Source of the DNA: Collimonas fungivorans
Lineage (GTDB): Bacteria; Pseudomonadota; Gammaproteobacteria; Burkholderiales; Burkholderiaceae_D
DNA: 64,000 nucleotides
Reading direction: 5' to 3'
Assembly: GCF_001584145.1 (NCBI RefSeq)
Contig: NZ_CP013232.1
Span: forward strand, 1,674,001-1,738,000
The notes under the pieces were generated by a model, which was given only the letters and a program-made list of their open reading frames with translations, ran no database searches and was not told the origin of the DNA. This document shows positions 49,508-61,448 of the stretch, in pieces. Made by a program: the position numbers and the translations under genes. The first letter of the stretch is position 1. Each line of letters begins with the position of its first letter.

Positions 49508-50311
49508 TCATTGCACGGATGGCGCTTTGCTAACATCGAAACCGAACCACTTGAAGGACACTTGCTTGAAACTGCCGTCTTTCAGGATATCGTCGAGCGC
49601 TTTGTTCAGCGCTGCCTCGAATTTCGGATTGCCTTTCTGGAAAGGGATGCCGATCTTGTCGATGTCGCCGAAGGTGGCGCCGGCTTTCAGCGGCAGGTTC
49701 GAGCTCTTCAGCAGGTAGCCGACCAGCAGGCGGTCGTTCAAGGCCGCATCGATGCGGCCGCTGGCTAGGTCGGCCAGGTATTCAGGCGAACCGGGATAGG
49801 TTTTGACATCGATGCCCGCAACCGCCTTGGCTTTTTGCTCGAAGTTGGTGCCCTGGCCCAGACCGAGCTTGTAGCCCTTCAGCGATTCCAGGGTAGGGAA
49901 GCTGCGCTTCTCGTCTTTGCGGACAATCAGCTGCGCAGTCGACAAGGTGTACGGCTGGGAAAAATCGAAGGCTTTCTGGCGCGCTTCGGTAATCCCGACC
50001 TGGTTCAGGATGACATCGTATTTGCCGGCGCCGAGGCCCGCCAGGATGCCGCTCCATTCGGTTGTAGTGAATTCCGGCTTCACCCCAAGCTTGGCCGCCA
50101 GCAGTTTGGCGACGTCGACTTCAAAGCCGGTCAGTTCACCGCTTTTCGGGTCCTTGAAATTGAATGGCGGATAGTTGCCTTCCATCGCTACTTTCAGGGT
50201 GCCGCGGGTTTTGACGGTATCCAGCAGGTCTGCTGCGAACGCATTGAGCGTGACGCCGGCGATCAGTATCGCTGCTGCGATCTTGCTCAGTTTTGAGAGT
50301 GTGGCGGCCAT
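49508..50311 (-). CDS. Polar amino acid ABC importer, periplasmic binding protein (FliY/TcyJ-like)
   Basis: 267 residues from the ATG at 50311 (AAAGGAAA upstream). The signal peptide ends at AFAADLLDT. SBP_bac_3 features are GTLKVAMEGNYPPFNFKD, ELTGFEVDVAKLLAAKLG and WSGILAGLGAGKYDVILNQVGIT. It resembles cystine-binding proteins, but the ligand is not certain. First gene of a two-gene importer unit. Confidence 0.92.
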   Translation of the reverse strand: MAATLSKLSKIAAAILIAGVTLNAFAADLLDTVKTRGTLKVAMEGNYPPFNFKDPKSGELTGFEVDVAKLLAAKLGVKPEFTTTEWSGILAGLGAGKYDVILNQVGITEARQKAFDFSQPYTLSTAQLIVRKDEKRSFPTLESLKGYKLGLGQGTNFEQKAKAVAGIDVKTYPGSPEYLADLASGRIDAALNDRLLVGYLLKSSNLPLKAGATFGDIDKIGIPFQKGNPKFEAALNKALDDILKDGSFKQVSFKWFGFDVSKAPSVQ

Positions 50312-50469
50312 TTTTTTCCTTTTTTGGTTGGTGGGCATTGGCTGACGACTATGTTAAGCGGTTTCTCCTGCAAATGTGAAATGACCGTTTCGCCACTCCA
50401 TATGCACTTATTGTCTTTGCATTTCAGGAAAATATCAGCTATCGGCGGTCTGCGCAATTTTATGACTTG

Positions 50470-51362
50470 CTACGGCTTGCCGTTTTTCTTGCGCAGGGCC
50501 AGATCGCCAGTCAATGCAGCGAATTGCTGGTACAGGCTGGCAACCTGCGGTTGCCACTTCTGGATCGCCTGATATTGCCTGGCGACGGTAGCCATGTCGC
50601 CGCGCGCGATGGGGCCGGTGAGGGCGGCGGCGGGGCCGAGCCTGAAGGCATTGGCAGCGCTTTCGGACAGCAATGGCTCGATCAGCTGCAGAGCAAGTTC
50701 GGGGCAATGCCGGCTGCCGCATAAGCTTGTTGCGCCACGTCTATCAGCGTTACCTGGTAGTTGGACGCGAAGACCGCGGCAGCGTGGTACAGGGTTTTTT
50801 GCTCACGACGGATAGCCACCAGTTGCGCGCCGATGGCGCTGAACGCCGGGCCGAGGACGGCAAGGGCGGCGGCATCGCCTTCGCTGCCGCACCAGGTGCC
50901 GGCGAAATGCTCGGCTACCTGTTGCGGCACGGCGAAGCTGCGGATCGGGTGGATGCTGGCGACAGCGGCGCCGCGTTCGGACGCGGCTGCCAGTTCGAGC
51001 GACGACAGGGCGCCGCTGCAATGGAACACGATGCTGCCGGGCTGCAATTTTCCGGCGGCGGCAAGGGTGCTGCAGCAAGCAGCGATCTGGTCGTCGCCGG
51101 CCGCGATCAGGTAGGCGTCGGCAATGCGCAGGTCGACGCAGGAAGCCGCTACGCTGCCGGCGCCGATGAAGGCGCTGGCTTCCTGCGCGCTGGCAGTCGA
51201 GCGGTTCAGGATGTCGAGCAGGGTAAACGTCCGACTGTCGTACCACAGCCGGCCCAGGGTGCGGCCAAGCTTGCCGCAGCCGATGATGCTCAGGGTAGGC
51301 GCGTTTGCGCCAGCTGCGCCTAGCTGCCCAGTTGCTCCAGCGCTTCCTGCTGTTCCAGCCAT
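50470..51362 (-). pseudogene. Rossmann-fold/DUF2520 protein, frameshifted
   Basis: The N-terminal part (51362-50682, 226 residues) has the NAD(P)-type motif SIIGCGKLGRTLGRLW and the DUF2520 start (TLYHAAAVFASNYQVTLIDVA). It stops after AAAGIAPNLLCS. The natural continuation (ELALQLIEPLLSESAANAF, then GPAAALTGPIARGD) is read one base off and ends at 50470. Adding one C on the plus strand at about 50700 restores a protein of about 297 residues. Related to COG5495 proteins of unclear role. Real inactivation or sequencing error. The start overlaps the end of the ABC-F gene by 43 nt. Confidence 0.85.
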
Positions 51363-53338
51363 TCCGCCTCCAGTTGCGTCAGTTCCTTGGCATAAAACGC
51401 CTGATCGGCGAGCAGCGTCGCCAATTCTTTTTTCTTGTCTTTATCGTAGATTTCTGGATCTGCCAGGCGCGTATCGACAGTATGCTTCTGCGCGCTGCGT
51501 TTGGCGATCTGTTCATCCAGGCGCTTGATACGCGCTTCGATAGGCTTCTTCTGTGTCGCCAGCTTTTGCCTGGCTTCCGCTTCCGCGCGTTTCTGTTCCC
51601 GGCGGTCGGCATTGTCGACTGCAGCTGCTGCCGCCGGCGCTACTGCGCTGGCGATGGTGGCCTTGCTGCTGGCTTTTGGCAGCGCGGTAGCAGCAGTCCC
51701 GGCGGTCGCGCTGTTCTTGGCCGCGAGCTTGGTCTTGAACAGCCAGTCCTTGTAATCGTCGAGGTCGCCGTCGAACGGCGCTACCTTGCCGTCGGCAACG
51801 ATGATGAACTGGTCGGTGGTGGCGCGCAACAGGTGGCGATCATGGGATACCAGCACCAGCGTGCCCTCGAACTGCGCCAGCGCCATGGTCAGCGCCTCGC
51901 GGGTTTCCAGGTCCAGATGGTTGGTCGGCTCATCCAGCAGCAGCAGGTTGGGGCGTTGCCAGACGATCAGCGCCAGCGCCAGGCGCGCTTTTTCGCCGCC
52001 GGAAAACGGCGCGATCGAGCTGGTCACCATGGCGCCGTTGAAATTGAAGCCGCCGAGGAAGTTGCGTAGTTCCTGTTCGCGCACGGTAGGCGCGATCTTG
52101 CCCATGTGCCAAAGCGGCGATTCGTCGTGGCGCAGCATTTCCACCTGGTGCTGGGCAAAATAACCGATCGACAGGCCTTTGCCGAACTGAGCGTCGCCGC
52201 GCAGCGGCTTGAGCTCTTCCGCGATGGTTTTGATGAAAGTCGATTTGCCGGCGCCGTTGACGCCCAGCAGGCCGATACGCTGGCCGATCTGCAACGAGAA
52301 GTTGATGCAGGAGACGATTACTTTTTCGGTGACATCGTGGCTGGTCTCGCTTTCAGTGCGGTAGCCGGCGCTCACATCTTCCATCACCAGCAGCGGGTTA
52401 GGCGCGCTCAGCGGCACCCGAAACTCGAAAGAGAATTCCGCTGCTGCGCGCAATGGCGCCAGCTCTTCCATCTTGGCCAGCGCCTTCATCCGGCTCTGCG
52501 CCTGGCGGGCCTTGCTGGCCTGGGCCTTGAAGCGGTTGATGAATGACTCCAGGTGGGCGCGCTGGCGCATCTGCTTTTCCAGGGTGCCGGCAGCCAGTTC
52601 CAGCTGCGCGGAACGCTGGCGTTCGAACGAGGAATAGTTGCCCGAATAGCGCTTCAGCTTGCGCTCGTCGATATGCACGATGACATTCACCACGCCGTCC
52701 AGGAAATCGCGGTCATGGGAGATGATGATCAGGGTGCCGGGATAGCGCTTGAGCCAGTCCTCCAGCCAGATGATGGCGTCCAGGTCCAAGTGGTTGGTCG
52801 GTTCATCGAGCAGCAGCAGGTCGGATGGGCACATCAGCGCCTGCGCCAGGTTCAGGCGCATGCGCCAGCCGCCGGAGAAGCTGGCTACCGGCTGGTCCAT
52901 TTGCGCCAGTGAAAAACCGAGACCGGTCAGCAGCTGTTCGGCGCGCGAACGCACCGTGTAGGCATCGGCATCGGCCAGGGCGCTGTACAGCTCGCCGATC
53001 AGGATGCCGTTGGAAGTGCTTTCCGGTTCGCTTTCGAGGAACGCCAGTTCTTCTTCCAGCCGGCGCAGGGTGACGTCGCCGTCGATAGCGTATTCAATCG
53101 CCGGGCGATCCAGCGCAGGGGTTTCCTGGGCAACGTAGGCCATGCGCCATTTCGAGGGGAAGTCGATCTCGCCCTGGTCGGCATGCAGTTCCCCGCGCAG
53201 CAGCCCGAACAGGCTGGACTTGCCGGCGCCGTTGGCGCCGATCAGGCCGATCTTGTCGCCCGGATTGAGGGTGACCTCGACATTGTCGAGCAATGGCTTG
53301 ATGCCGCGCATCAGGGAAACTTGTAAAAAACGTATCAT
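51320..53338 (-). CDS. ABC-F ATPase, YheS-like
   Basis: 672 residues, two ABC domains and no membrane segments. Walker A motifs: GANGAGKSS (about residue 35) and GVNGAGKST. Signatures: SFSGGWRMRL and FSGGEKARL. The domains are joined by the ABC-F linker (KRYSGNYSSFERQRSAQLEL, then helical). The C-terminus has an Ala-rich spacer and a basic coiled coil (KRAEAEARQKLATQKKPIEA). ABC-F proteins act on the ribosomal E site. The N-terminal sequence with YVAQETPALDRPAIEYAIDGD closely recalls E. coli YheS. Confidence 0.92.
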   Translation of the reverse strand: MIRFLQVSLMRGIKPLLDNVEVTLNPGDKIGLIGANGAGKSSLFGLLRGELHADQGEIDFPSKWRMAYVAQETPALDRPAIEYAIDGDVTLRRLEEELAFLESEPESTSNGILIGELYSALADADAYTVRSRAEQLLTGLGFSLAQMDQPVASFSGGWRMRLNLAQALMCPSDLLLLDEPTNHLDLDAIIWLEDWLKRYPGTLIIISHDRDFLDGVVNVIVHIDERKLKRYSGNYSSFERQRSAQLELAAGTLEKQMRQRAHLESFINRFKAQASKARQAQSRMKALAKMEELAPLRAAAEFSFEFRVPLSAPNPLLVMEDVSAGYRTESETSHDVTEKVIVSCINFSLQIGQRIGLLGVNGAGKSTFIKTIAEELKPLRGDAQFGKGLSIGYFAQHQVEMLRHDESPLWHMGKIAPTVREQELRNFLGGFNFNGAMVTSSIAPFSGGEKARLALALIVWQRPNLLLLDEPTNHLDLETREALTMALAQFEGTLVLVSHDRHLLRATTDQFIIVADGKVAPFDGDLDDYKDWLFKTKLAAKNSATAGTAATALPKASSKATIASAVAPAAAAAVDNADRREQKRAEAEARQKLATQKKPIEARIKRLDEQIAKRSAQKHTVDTRLADPEIYDKDKKKELATLLADQAFYAKELTQLEAEWLEQQEALEQLGS

Positions 53339-53472
53339 ATCTACTGTCTGCTAATTATCTGTTAACTATCGTGCTCAATGAGTGGCCATGCATGTGTCTG
53401 TAACGACATGCAGGTTGTGATGATCTTGCTTGCTGCTTATTTGCCGTCATTTGGGCGCCGGGCCCGCGCGGG

Positions 53473-54357
53473 CTAGGGCAACTGGTCTGCCGTCAGCAGG
53501 AACACCATGTCGTCGCCGGCGCTGGTCGAGACCCAGGTCATTTCCAGGTCCGGGAACGCAGCTTCGGCGAAAGCGCGCTCGTTGCCGATTTCGACCACCA
53601 GCACGCCGTCCGGGGTCAGGCGCTGCTTGGCGCCGGCGACGATCTTGCGCACCAGGTCCATGCCGTCGTCGCCGCCGGCGAGGGCGATTTGCGGTTCGCG
53701 CAGGTATTCCGGCGGCAGCTTGCCCATCGAACCCGAATTGACATACGGCGGGTTGGTGACGATCAGGTTGTATTTCTTGGCAGGCACCTTGCTGTACAGG
53801 TCGGATTCGATCAGCGTGATACGGTCCTGCAATTCATAATCGTCGACGTTGCGGCGCGCCACGGCCAGCGCATCGGCCGAAATATCCGCGGTATCGACGT
53901 GCGCCTGCGGGAAAGCGTCCGCCAGCATGATAGGCAGGCAGCCGGAGCCGGTGCACAGTTCCAGGATATTGCTGACCGCTTCCGGGTCTTGCAGCCACGG
54001 CGAAAAATGGTCCGGGATCAGTTCGGCGATGAAGGAGCGCGGCACGATCACGCGCTGGTCGACGTAGAACCGGTATTCGCCCAGCCACGCCTCGTTGGTG
54101 ATGTAGGCGGCGGGGATGCGGTCGACGCTGCGTTTTTCGATGACTTGCAGTACGGCGTCGACTTCATGCCGCAGCAGGCGCGCGTCGAAAAACGGCTCGA
54201 TTTTATCCAGCGGTAGCTTCAGCGTGTGCAGGATCAGGTAAGCCGCCTCGTCCAGCGCGTTGCTGCTGCCGTGGCCGAAAAACAGGCCGGCGGTGTTGAA
54301 GCGGGTCACGGCATAGCGCAGCAGGTCGCGGATGGTGGTAAAGGATTGTGGTGTCAT
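53473..54357 (-). CDS. prmB: Ribosomal protein L3 N5-glutamine methyltransferase
   Basis: 294 residues from the ATG at 54357 (MTPQSFTTIRDLLRYAV); an upstream in-frame start at 54414 is unlikely. The SAM-binding motif is ILELCTGSGCLPIMLA, and the substrate Gln motif is NPPY in LIVTNPPYVNSGSM. The all-helical N-terminal domain is typical of PrmB/PrmC. PrmB rather than PrmC (release factor) is suggested by FFGHGSSNALDEAAYLIL. It methylates ribosomal protein L3. Confidence 0.93.
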   Translation of the reverse strand: MTPQSFTTIRDLLRYAVTRFNTAGLFFGHGSSNALDEAAYLILHTLKLPLDKIEPFFDARLLRHEVDAVLQVIEKRSVDRIPAAYITNEAWLGEYRFYVDQRVIVPRSFIAELIPDHFSPWLQDPEAVSNILELCTGSGCLPIMLADAFPQAHVDTADISADALAVARRNVDDYELQDRITLIESDLYSKVPAKKYNLIVTNPPYVNSGSMGKLPPEYLREPQIALAGGDDGMDLVRKIVAGAKQRLTPDGVLVVEIGNERAFAEAAFPDLEMTWVSTSAGDDMVFLLTADQLP

Positions 54358-54503
54358 GGCGCGGATAATAAAAGTAAGGCTGGTAACGCAGCGGCTTGGG
54401 GTAGCGCTTTGCAAATGTCAGGCGGATTCTAACGGAAATGCCCGGTCGAAAGGGCACAGCGGGCTGAATAAGCCGGGTATCGGCGCTAATTGGCGCTATA
54501 TTG

Positions 54504-56135
54504 TCAGGATTCGATCAAGACAGCATTATATCTGAGTGCGTGCAGGGCATTCCGGACATGCTCGCCGGCCTCGGTGCGCAAGGCATGCGGATCGGCTATG
54601 CGTTGGCCGTCCTTATCCTTGAATTCGAGCATTTTCTGCTGTTCCTGCTGCAGGATGAAGTCGACCAGCTGGGCCTGGGTATGGCTGCCGTCAAGTTTGG
54701 GCAACAGCAGTTTCTGGATGATATTCAGGGGAATCCGCTGGTGCCACAGGCTGGTAGGCATGAATTCCGGGTCCAGTGCAATGTCGGCGCGGGCCGCGGC
54801 CAGGGCAACCGGCTTTTCCGCCACGCTGTACGCGGCATCCAGTGCCCGCGTCCGGTAATCGACGGCGCCGCGGATGATCAGTATCTCCATCAGCTTGACC
54901 ACAGTGCCGATATCGACTGCCGCAGTATCGACTGCCGCAGTATCGACTGCCGCAGTATCGACATCCTGCTCGCGTCCCAGGCGCTGGCGAACGGCGGCAA
55001 CGATCTCCGCCACGCGCATGGTGGCAGGGAAGCGTTCGCCCAGCACTTGCAGGGCGACCTTGTTGACTTGCCCCGTGATCAGCAATTGCTGGTCGCCGAG
55101 CTTGATCGATTGCCCGGCATCGTCGTGGGTGATCGCGGCGCCGCCGCTGTCGACCACACAAGCGTAATGCAACTGCGCCAGCCGGGCCGGATCCAGCTGG
55201 TACCTGATCTGGCCTTGCTGTTCCGCATGCACCAGCAGGGTATGGCGGAACTGGCGGTTGCGCAGGAAATCCATATACTGTTCCAGCACTACCTGGTCGT
55301 TACCGCATTCGCGCAGCAGCGGCTCGGAAATGTTGCTGCCCAGGTTGCCGACAAACATGGATTGCGTTTCGGCATCCGCCAGGTAAGCGAGTTTGTGTTC
55401 GCGCGCACGCGCCATGAATTCGCTCAGGTAGCAGGGCGAGTTGTACGGCTCAAGGTATTCGTGCAGCAGGTAATAATCGTCGAACTGGCCGTTGAGCACA
55501 GCGGCATGCTGTTCCAGCACCTGGTTGAGCACGCTGCCTTTGCCAGACATTTCATGCATGAAATTGAACATGCCGCGCGCATGCGCAAGCTTGTCGGCCG
55601 GATTCTCATATTTGTTGCCGCGAAACAGCATGGCTTCACGCACCACTTCCTTGAACTTCCAGCCTGGATAGGTGTTGTAGCTGATGATGGCGATGCCGTT
55701 GGCCGCCAGGTTTTCAGCGCAGACGCGCAAGATGGCGTCCTGCACCTGCGGCGGCACCCAGCTGTAGACGCCGTGGCAAATGATGTAGTCGAACTGGCCG
55801 AGCGCCGGGCCGATATCGGTGATGCTCATGTGATGCAGGGCGATGTTCTGCAGTCCGAGGGCGGCGATGCGCCGTTGCCCGGTCTTGATTTGCACCTGAG
55901 ACAGGTCGATCCCGACGTAGCGCCCGCCAGGGTTTTGCTGGGCATGCGGGATCAGGTTGCCGCCGGAGGCGCAACCCAGCTCCAGCACGCGCGCATTGCC
56001 GGTGCCGGGCGGTTCCAGGCTGAACAGGGTTGCTACCGCCGCCAGGTGTTCCGGCGCGGTGGCCTTGAAAGGATGAGAGGTGTATGGCGTTGCATCGTAT
56101 GCTTGTTCGACGATGTCTTTTTTTGTATCGGCCAT
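54504..56135 (-). CDS. SAM-dependent methyltransferase with regulatory domain
   Basis: 543 residues from the ATG at 56135, chosen over the GTG two codons upstream for its AAGG spacing. A class I methyltransferase domain lies at about residues 30-185 (VLELGCASGGNLIPHA, then FDYIICHGVYSWVPP). A MethyTransf_Reg-type helical domain follows (about 215-300), then a winged-helix-like C-terminal part. Substrate unknown. A Thr/Ala/Val-rich stretch in the C-terminal third (VDTAAVDTAAVDTAAVD) is encoded by a 15-bp tandem repeat. Confidence 0.85.
   Translation of the reverse strand: MADTKKDIVEQAYDATPYTSHPFKATAPEHLAAVATLFSLEPPGTGNARVLELGCASGGNLIPHAQQNPGGRYVGIDLSQVQIKTGQRRIAALGLQNIALHHMSITDIGPALGQFDYIICHGVYSWVPPQVQDAILRVCAENLAANGIAIISYNTYPGWKFKEVVREAMLFRGNKYENPADKLAHARGMFNFMHEMSGKGSVLNQVLEQHAAVLNGQFDDYYLLHEYLEPYNSPCYLSEFMARAREHKLAYLADAETQSMFVGNLGSNISEPLLRECGNDQVVLEQYMDFLRNRQFRHTLLVHAEQQGQIRYQLDPARLAQLHYACVVDSGGAAITHDDAGQSIKLGDQQLLITGQVNKVALQVLGERFPATMRVAEIVAAVRQRLGREQDVDTAAVDTAAVDTAAVDIGTVVKLMEILIIRGAVDYRTRALDAAYSVAEKPVALAAARADIALDPEFMPTSLWHQRIPLNIIQKLLLPKLDGSHTQAQLVDFILQQEQQKMLEFKDKDGQRIADPHALRTEAGEHVRNALHALRYNAVLIES
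54911..54955. repeat. In-frame 15-bp tandem repeat (three units)
   Basis: TATCGACTGCCGCAG occurs three times in a row (54911-54925, 54926-54940, 54941-54955) with perfect identity, followed by TATCGAC of a fourth. It codes for repeated Asp-Thr-Ala-Ala-Val. Confidence 0.97.
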
Positions 56136-56179
56136 AGGCACCTTTCCGTGATTCAGTGCTGATTGGTGGGCAGATGCCC

Positions 56180-57714
<1,535 letters not shown>

Positions 57715-57741
57715 AGATTGAATGCGGTGTGATGCGGATGT

Positions 57742-58887
57742 TTACAGGTCCAGCGTGAATTCGGTGAAGGTCGCGCCTTCGACGCGTTCCGGTTCCGGCA
57801 GCGTCGGCATCGAATTCTTCTTCGAGCTAGGCGTGTGGTTGTTGATCAGCCAGTACAGGTTGCTTGGCGAATCGGCGTGCGCCAGCGCTTCGTCCTGGGT
57901 GATGACGCCGTCGTCGATCAACTGCATCAGCGCTTGTTCGAAGGTTTGCGAACCGGGCGCCAGGCTTTTTTCCATCGCTTCCTTGATCTGGCTGATATTG
58001 TCTTCTTCAATCAGTTCGGAAACGTGGCGGGTGTTGAGCATGATCTCCACTGCCGGCGTGCGTTCGCCTTTGACGGTGGTGACCAGCCGCTGCGAGACGA
58101 TCGCAGCCAGCGTCGACGCCAGGTCTTCCAGCAGCGCTGGCCGGTTCTCCAGCGGGTAAAAGCTGATGATGCGGTTCAGCGCGCGGTAGGTATTGTTGGC
58201 ATGCAGAGTCGATACCACCAGGTGGCCCGACTGGGCATAGGCCATGGCGGCCGACATGGTCTCCTTGTCGCGGATTTCGCCGATCAGGATGCAGTCCGGC
58301 GCTTGCCGCAAGGCGTTCTTCAGGGCGCCGCCGAGGTCGGTGGTGTCGCTGCCGATTTCACGCTGGTTGACGATGGAACGATGACTATGGAACAGGAATT
58401 CGATCGGGTCTTCCAGGGTCAGGATATGGCCTGCCTGGGTCTTGTTGCGATAGTCCAGCATCGAGGCGATGGTGGTCGACTTGCCGGAGCCGGTGGCCCC
58501 GACCACCAGCAGCAAGCCGCGCTTGCGGCCTATCAGCTCGGTCAGGGCGGGCGGCAGGCGCAGGTCTTCGAAAGCCGGGATTTCATACGGAATATAGCGG
58601 ATCACGGCCGAGATGCTGCCGCGCTGGCGGAACGCCGATAGCCGGAAACTGCCGACGCCGGGCACCGGCAAACCAAGATTCAACTCATTGTTGCGCTCCA
58701 GTTCCTGCAAGCGCTCGACAGACAGCACTTCCTTCAGCAGCATCTGGATCGTGTTGTCATCCATCGCCTGCTGGTTGACCGGGACCATCTGGCCCTTGAT
58801 CTTGAGATGAATCGGCGAACCGGGCGCCAGGAACATGTCCGACGCCTCCTTCTCCTGCATCAGATGAAACAAGCGATCCATTGCCAT
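57742..58887 (-). CDS. pilU: Type IV pilus retraction-type ATPase, PilU-like
   Basis: 381 residues from the ATG at 58887, behind GAGGAG. The PAS-like N-domain starts MAMDRLFHLMQEKEASDMFL. Walker A is VVGATGSGKSTT, the Walker B region is APDCILIGEIRD, and the His box is GHLVVSTLHANNTYRAL. It resembles PilU, an accessory retraction motor that needs PilT; pilT is not in the window. It lies inside the dap gene group. Confidence 0.9.
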   Translation of the reverse strand: MAMDRLFHLMQEKEASDMFLAPGSPIHLKIKGQMVPVNQQAMDDNTIQMLLKEVLSVERLQELERNNELNLGLPVPGVGSFRLSAFRQRGSISAVIRYIPYEIPAFEDLRLPPALTELIGRKRGLLLVVGATGSGKSTTIASMLDYRNKTQAGHILTLEDPIEFLFHSHRSIVNQREIGSDTTDLGGALKNALRQAPDCILIGEIRDKETMSAAMAYAQSGHLVVSTLHANNTYRALNRIISFYPLENRPALLEDLASTLAAIVSQRLVTTVKGERTPAVEIMLNTRHVSELIEEDNISQIKEAMEKSLAPGSQTFEQALMQLIDDGVITQDEALAHADSPSNLYWLINNHTPSSKKNSMPTLPEPERVEGATFTEFTLDL

Positions 58888-58983
58888 CAAAAAAACTCCT
58901 CAATGCAAGAAAAGTGCAAATTATTATTATGAAATCGCAATGGGCTTGCGCATTTTCATACGTCAAGCCCGGTCACACTTGGA

Positions 58984-59811
<828 letters not shown>

Positions 59812-59925
59812 GATTATTCGTTGATATGAAAGTTTAAAAACATGGATTTGACCATGAAGACGCTTGGTAGCACATCGTCATGGTGCAATACGTAGGATCA
59901 GGCTGCTGCCGCTCAAAGTCGCAGG

Positions 59926-61128
59926 CTAGAGGCCACGGCAAAACGCTGTAATGCGTTGCGCCGCTTCCAGGCATTCCTCGACTTCGGCTACCAGCGCCAT
60001 GCGGATGCGTTGCCGGCCCGGATTGCTGCCATGGGCGTCGCGCGCCAGATAGCTGCCGGGCAATACCGTTACATTATATTCGGCATACAGCCGCTTGGCG
60101 AAGTCGGTATCGGAGATTGCTGCCAGCTTGTCCACTTTGGCCCACAGGTAAAAGCCGGCGTCGGGCAGCGCCACATCCAGCACGGTTTGCAGCACCGGGG
60201 TGACTTGTTGAAATTTAGCCATGTATTTGGCGCGGTTTTCGACGACGTGGGTTTCGTCGTTCCAGGCGGCGACCGAAGCCGCTTGCACCGGCGGGCTCAT
60301 GGCGCCGCCGTGATAAGTACGATACAGCAGGAATTTCTTCAGTATGGCGGCGTCGCCGGCGACGAAGCCGGAGCGCATGCCCGGCACGTTGGAACGTTTC
60401 GACAGGCTGGAAAAGGCGATCAGGCGCGGATAACCCTCACGGCCCAGCATGTGGGCCGCCTGCAGCCCGCCCAGCGGCGCTTCCGGCTTGAAGTAGATCT
60501 CGGAATAGCACTCGTCGGCGGCGATCACGAAACCGTGGCGGTCCGACAACGCAAACAGTTCTTTCCAGTCCTCCAGCGACAGCACGGCGCCGGTCGGATT
60601 GCCGGGCGAGCACAGGTACAGCAGCTTGACGCGCGGCCAGACATCGTCCGGCACGCTGCGGTAATCCGGAGCGAAGTTGCGGCTCGGGTCGGAATTGACG
60701 AAATACGGCTCGGCGCCGGCCAGATAGGCCGCACCCTCATAAATTTGGTAAAACGGATTGGGGCACATCACCAACGCATCTTGCTGGGCCGGATCGACCA
60801 CCGTCTGCGCCAGCGCAAACAGCGCCTCGCGCGAGCCATTGACGGGCAGGATCTGGGTTGCAGGATCCAGCGGCGGCAGCCCGTAGCGGCGCTCCAGCCA
60901 GCCGGCAATCGCTGCCCGCAAGGGTTCCGCGCCTATGGTGCTGGGATAGCTCGCGAGGCCGTTCAGGTTGTCGGCCAGGGCTTGCTGGATGAATTTCGGA
61001 GTCGGGTGCTTGGGTTCGCCTATTCCCAGGCTGATTGGCTTGTACGCAGGATTGGGCGTGACGTCGGCGAACAAGGCGCGCAGTTTTTCAAACGGATACG
61101 GCTGCAGCCGGTCTAGTAATGGATTCAC
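59926..61128 (-). CDS. dapC: N-succinyldiaminopimelate aminotransferase
   Basis: 400 residues from GTG at 61128 (VNPLLDRLQPYPFEKLRALF); the frame is open to 61278 but the upstream part looks untranslated. A fold-type I PLP aminotransferase: CSPGNPTG, the Asp/Tyr pair in VIAADECYSEIY, the PLP Lys in FSSLSKRSNVPGMRSGF, and the carboxylate-binding Arg in GRQRIRMALV. It transfers the amino group from glutamate in the succinylase branch of lysine synthesis. A TATAAT at 61192-61197 (minus strand) may be its -10 box. Confidence 0.93.
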   Translation of the reverse strand: MNPLLDRLQPYPFEKLRALFADVTPNPAYKPISLGIGEPKHPTPKFIQQALADNLNGLASYPSTIGAEPLRAAIAGWLERRYGLPPLDPATQILPVNGSREALFALAQTVVDPAQQDALVMCPNPFYQIYEGAAYLAGAEPYFVNSDPSRNFAPDYRSVPDDVWPRVKLLYLCSPGNPTGAVLSLEDWKELFALSDRHGFVIAADECYSEIYFKPEAPLGGLQAAHMLGREGYPRLIAFSSLSKRSNVPGMRSGFVAGDAAILKKFLLYRTYHGGAMSPPVQAASVAAWNDETHVVENRAKYMAKFQQVTPVLQTVLDVALPDAGFYLWAKVDKLAAISDTDFAKRLYAEYNVTVLPGSYLARDAHGSNPGRQRIRMALVAEVEECLEAAQRITAFCRGL

Positions 61129-61448
61129 GTGTTTAGTAACGGATGGATAACAAAGGTGAAATGGGGGAATCGCAATGATTACGCTGTTTGCATTATATAC
61201 AGAACTCTGGCTCCGATCGTCAGAAATGGCTGACTTCTCCTCGGGCGGAGGCAAATTTAGCCTGGTCATCACTGACAACTTGAAATATAAGCACTGGTCT
61301 TATTTTTCTGCGTTGTTTCCCATGCAATAAATAAAATTCGATAGACTGGGTTTTCGCCGCTTTGCCATGCTTTTGCCAGCACCCCGCGCTTGTCCGACAG
61401 CCGAAGTCTGCCGGAAGCCAGGTGCGTCACCTATCAGCCAGACTTGCC
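61129..61448. other. Intergenic region between dapC and the DUF1016 gene
   Basis: 320 bp holding divergent promoters. A TATAAT on the minus strand (61192-61197) is the best dapC element. The part from 61270 to 61345 is AT-rich and probably drives the nuclease gene. No RNA gene or repeat was recognised. Confidence 0.45.
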
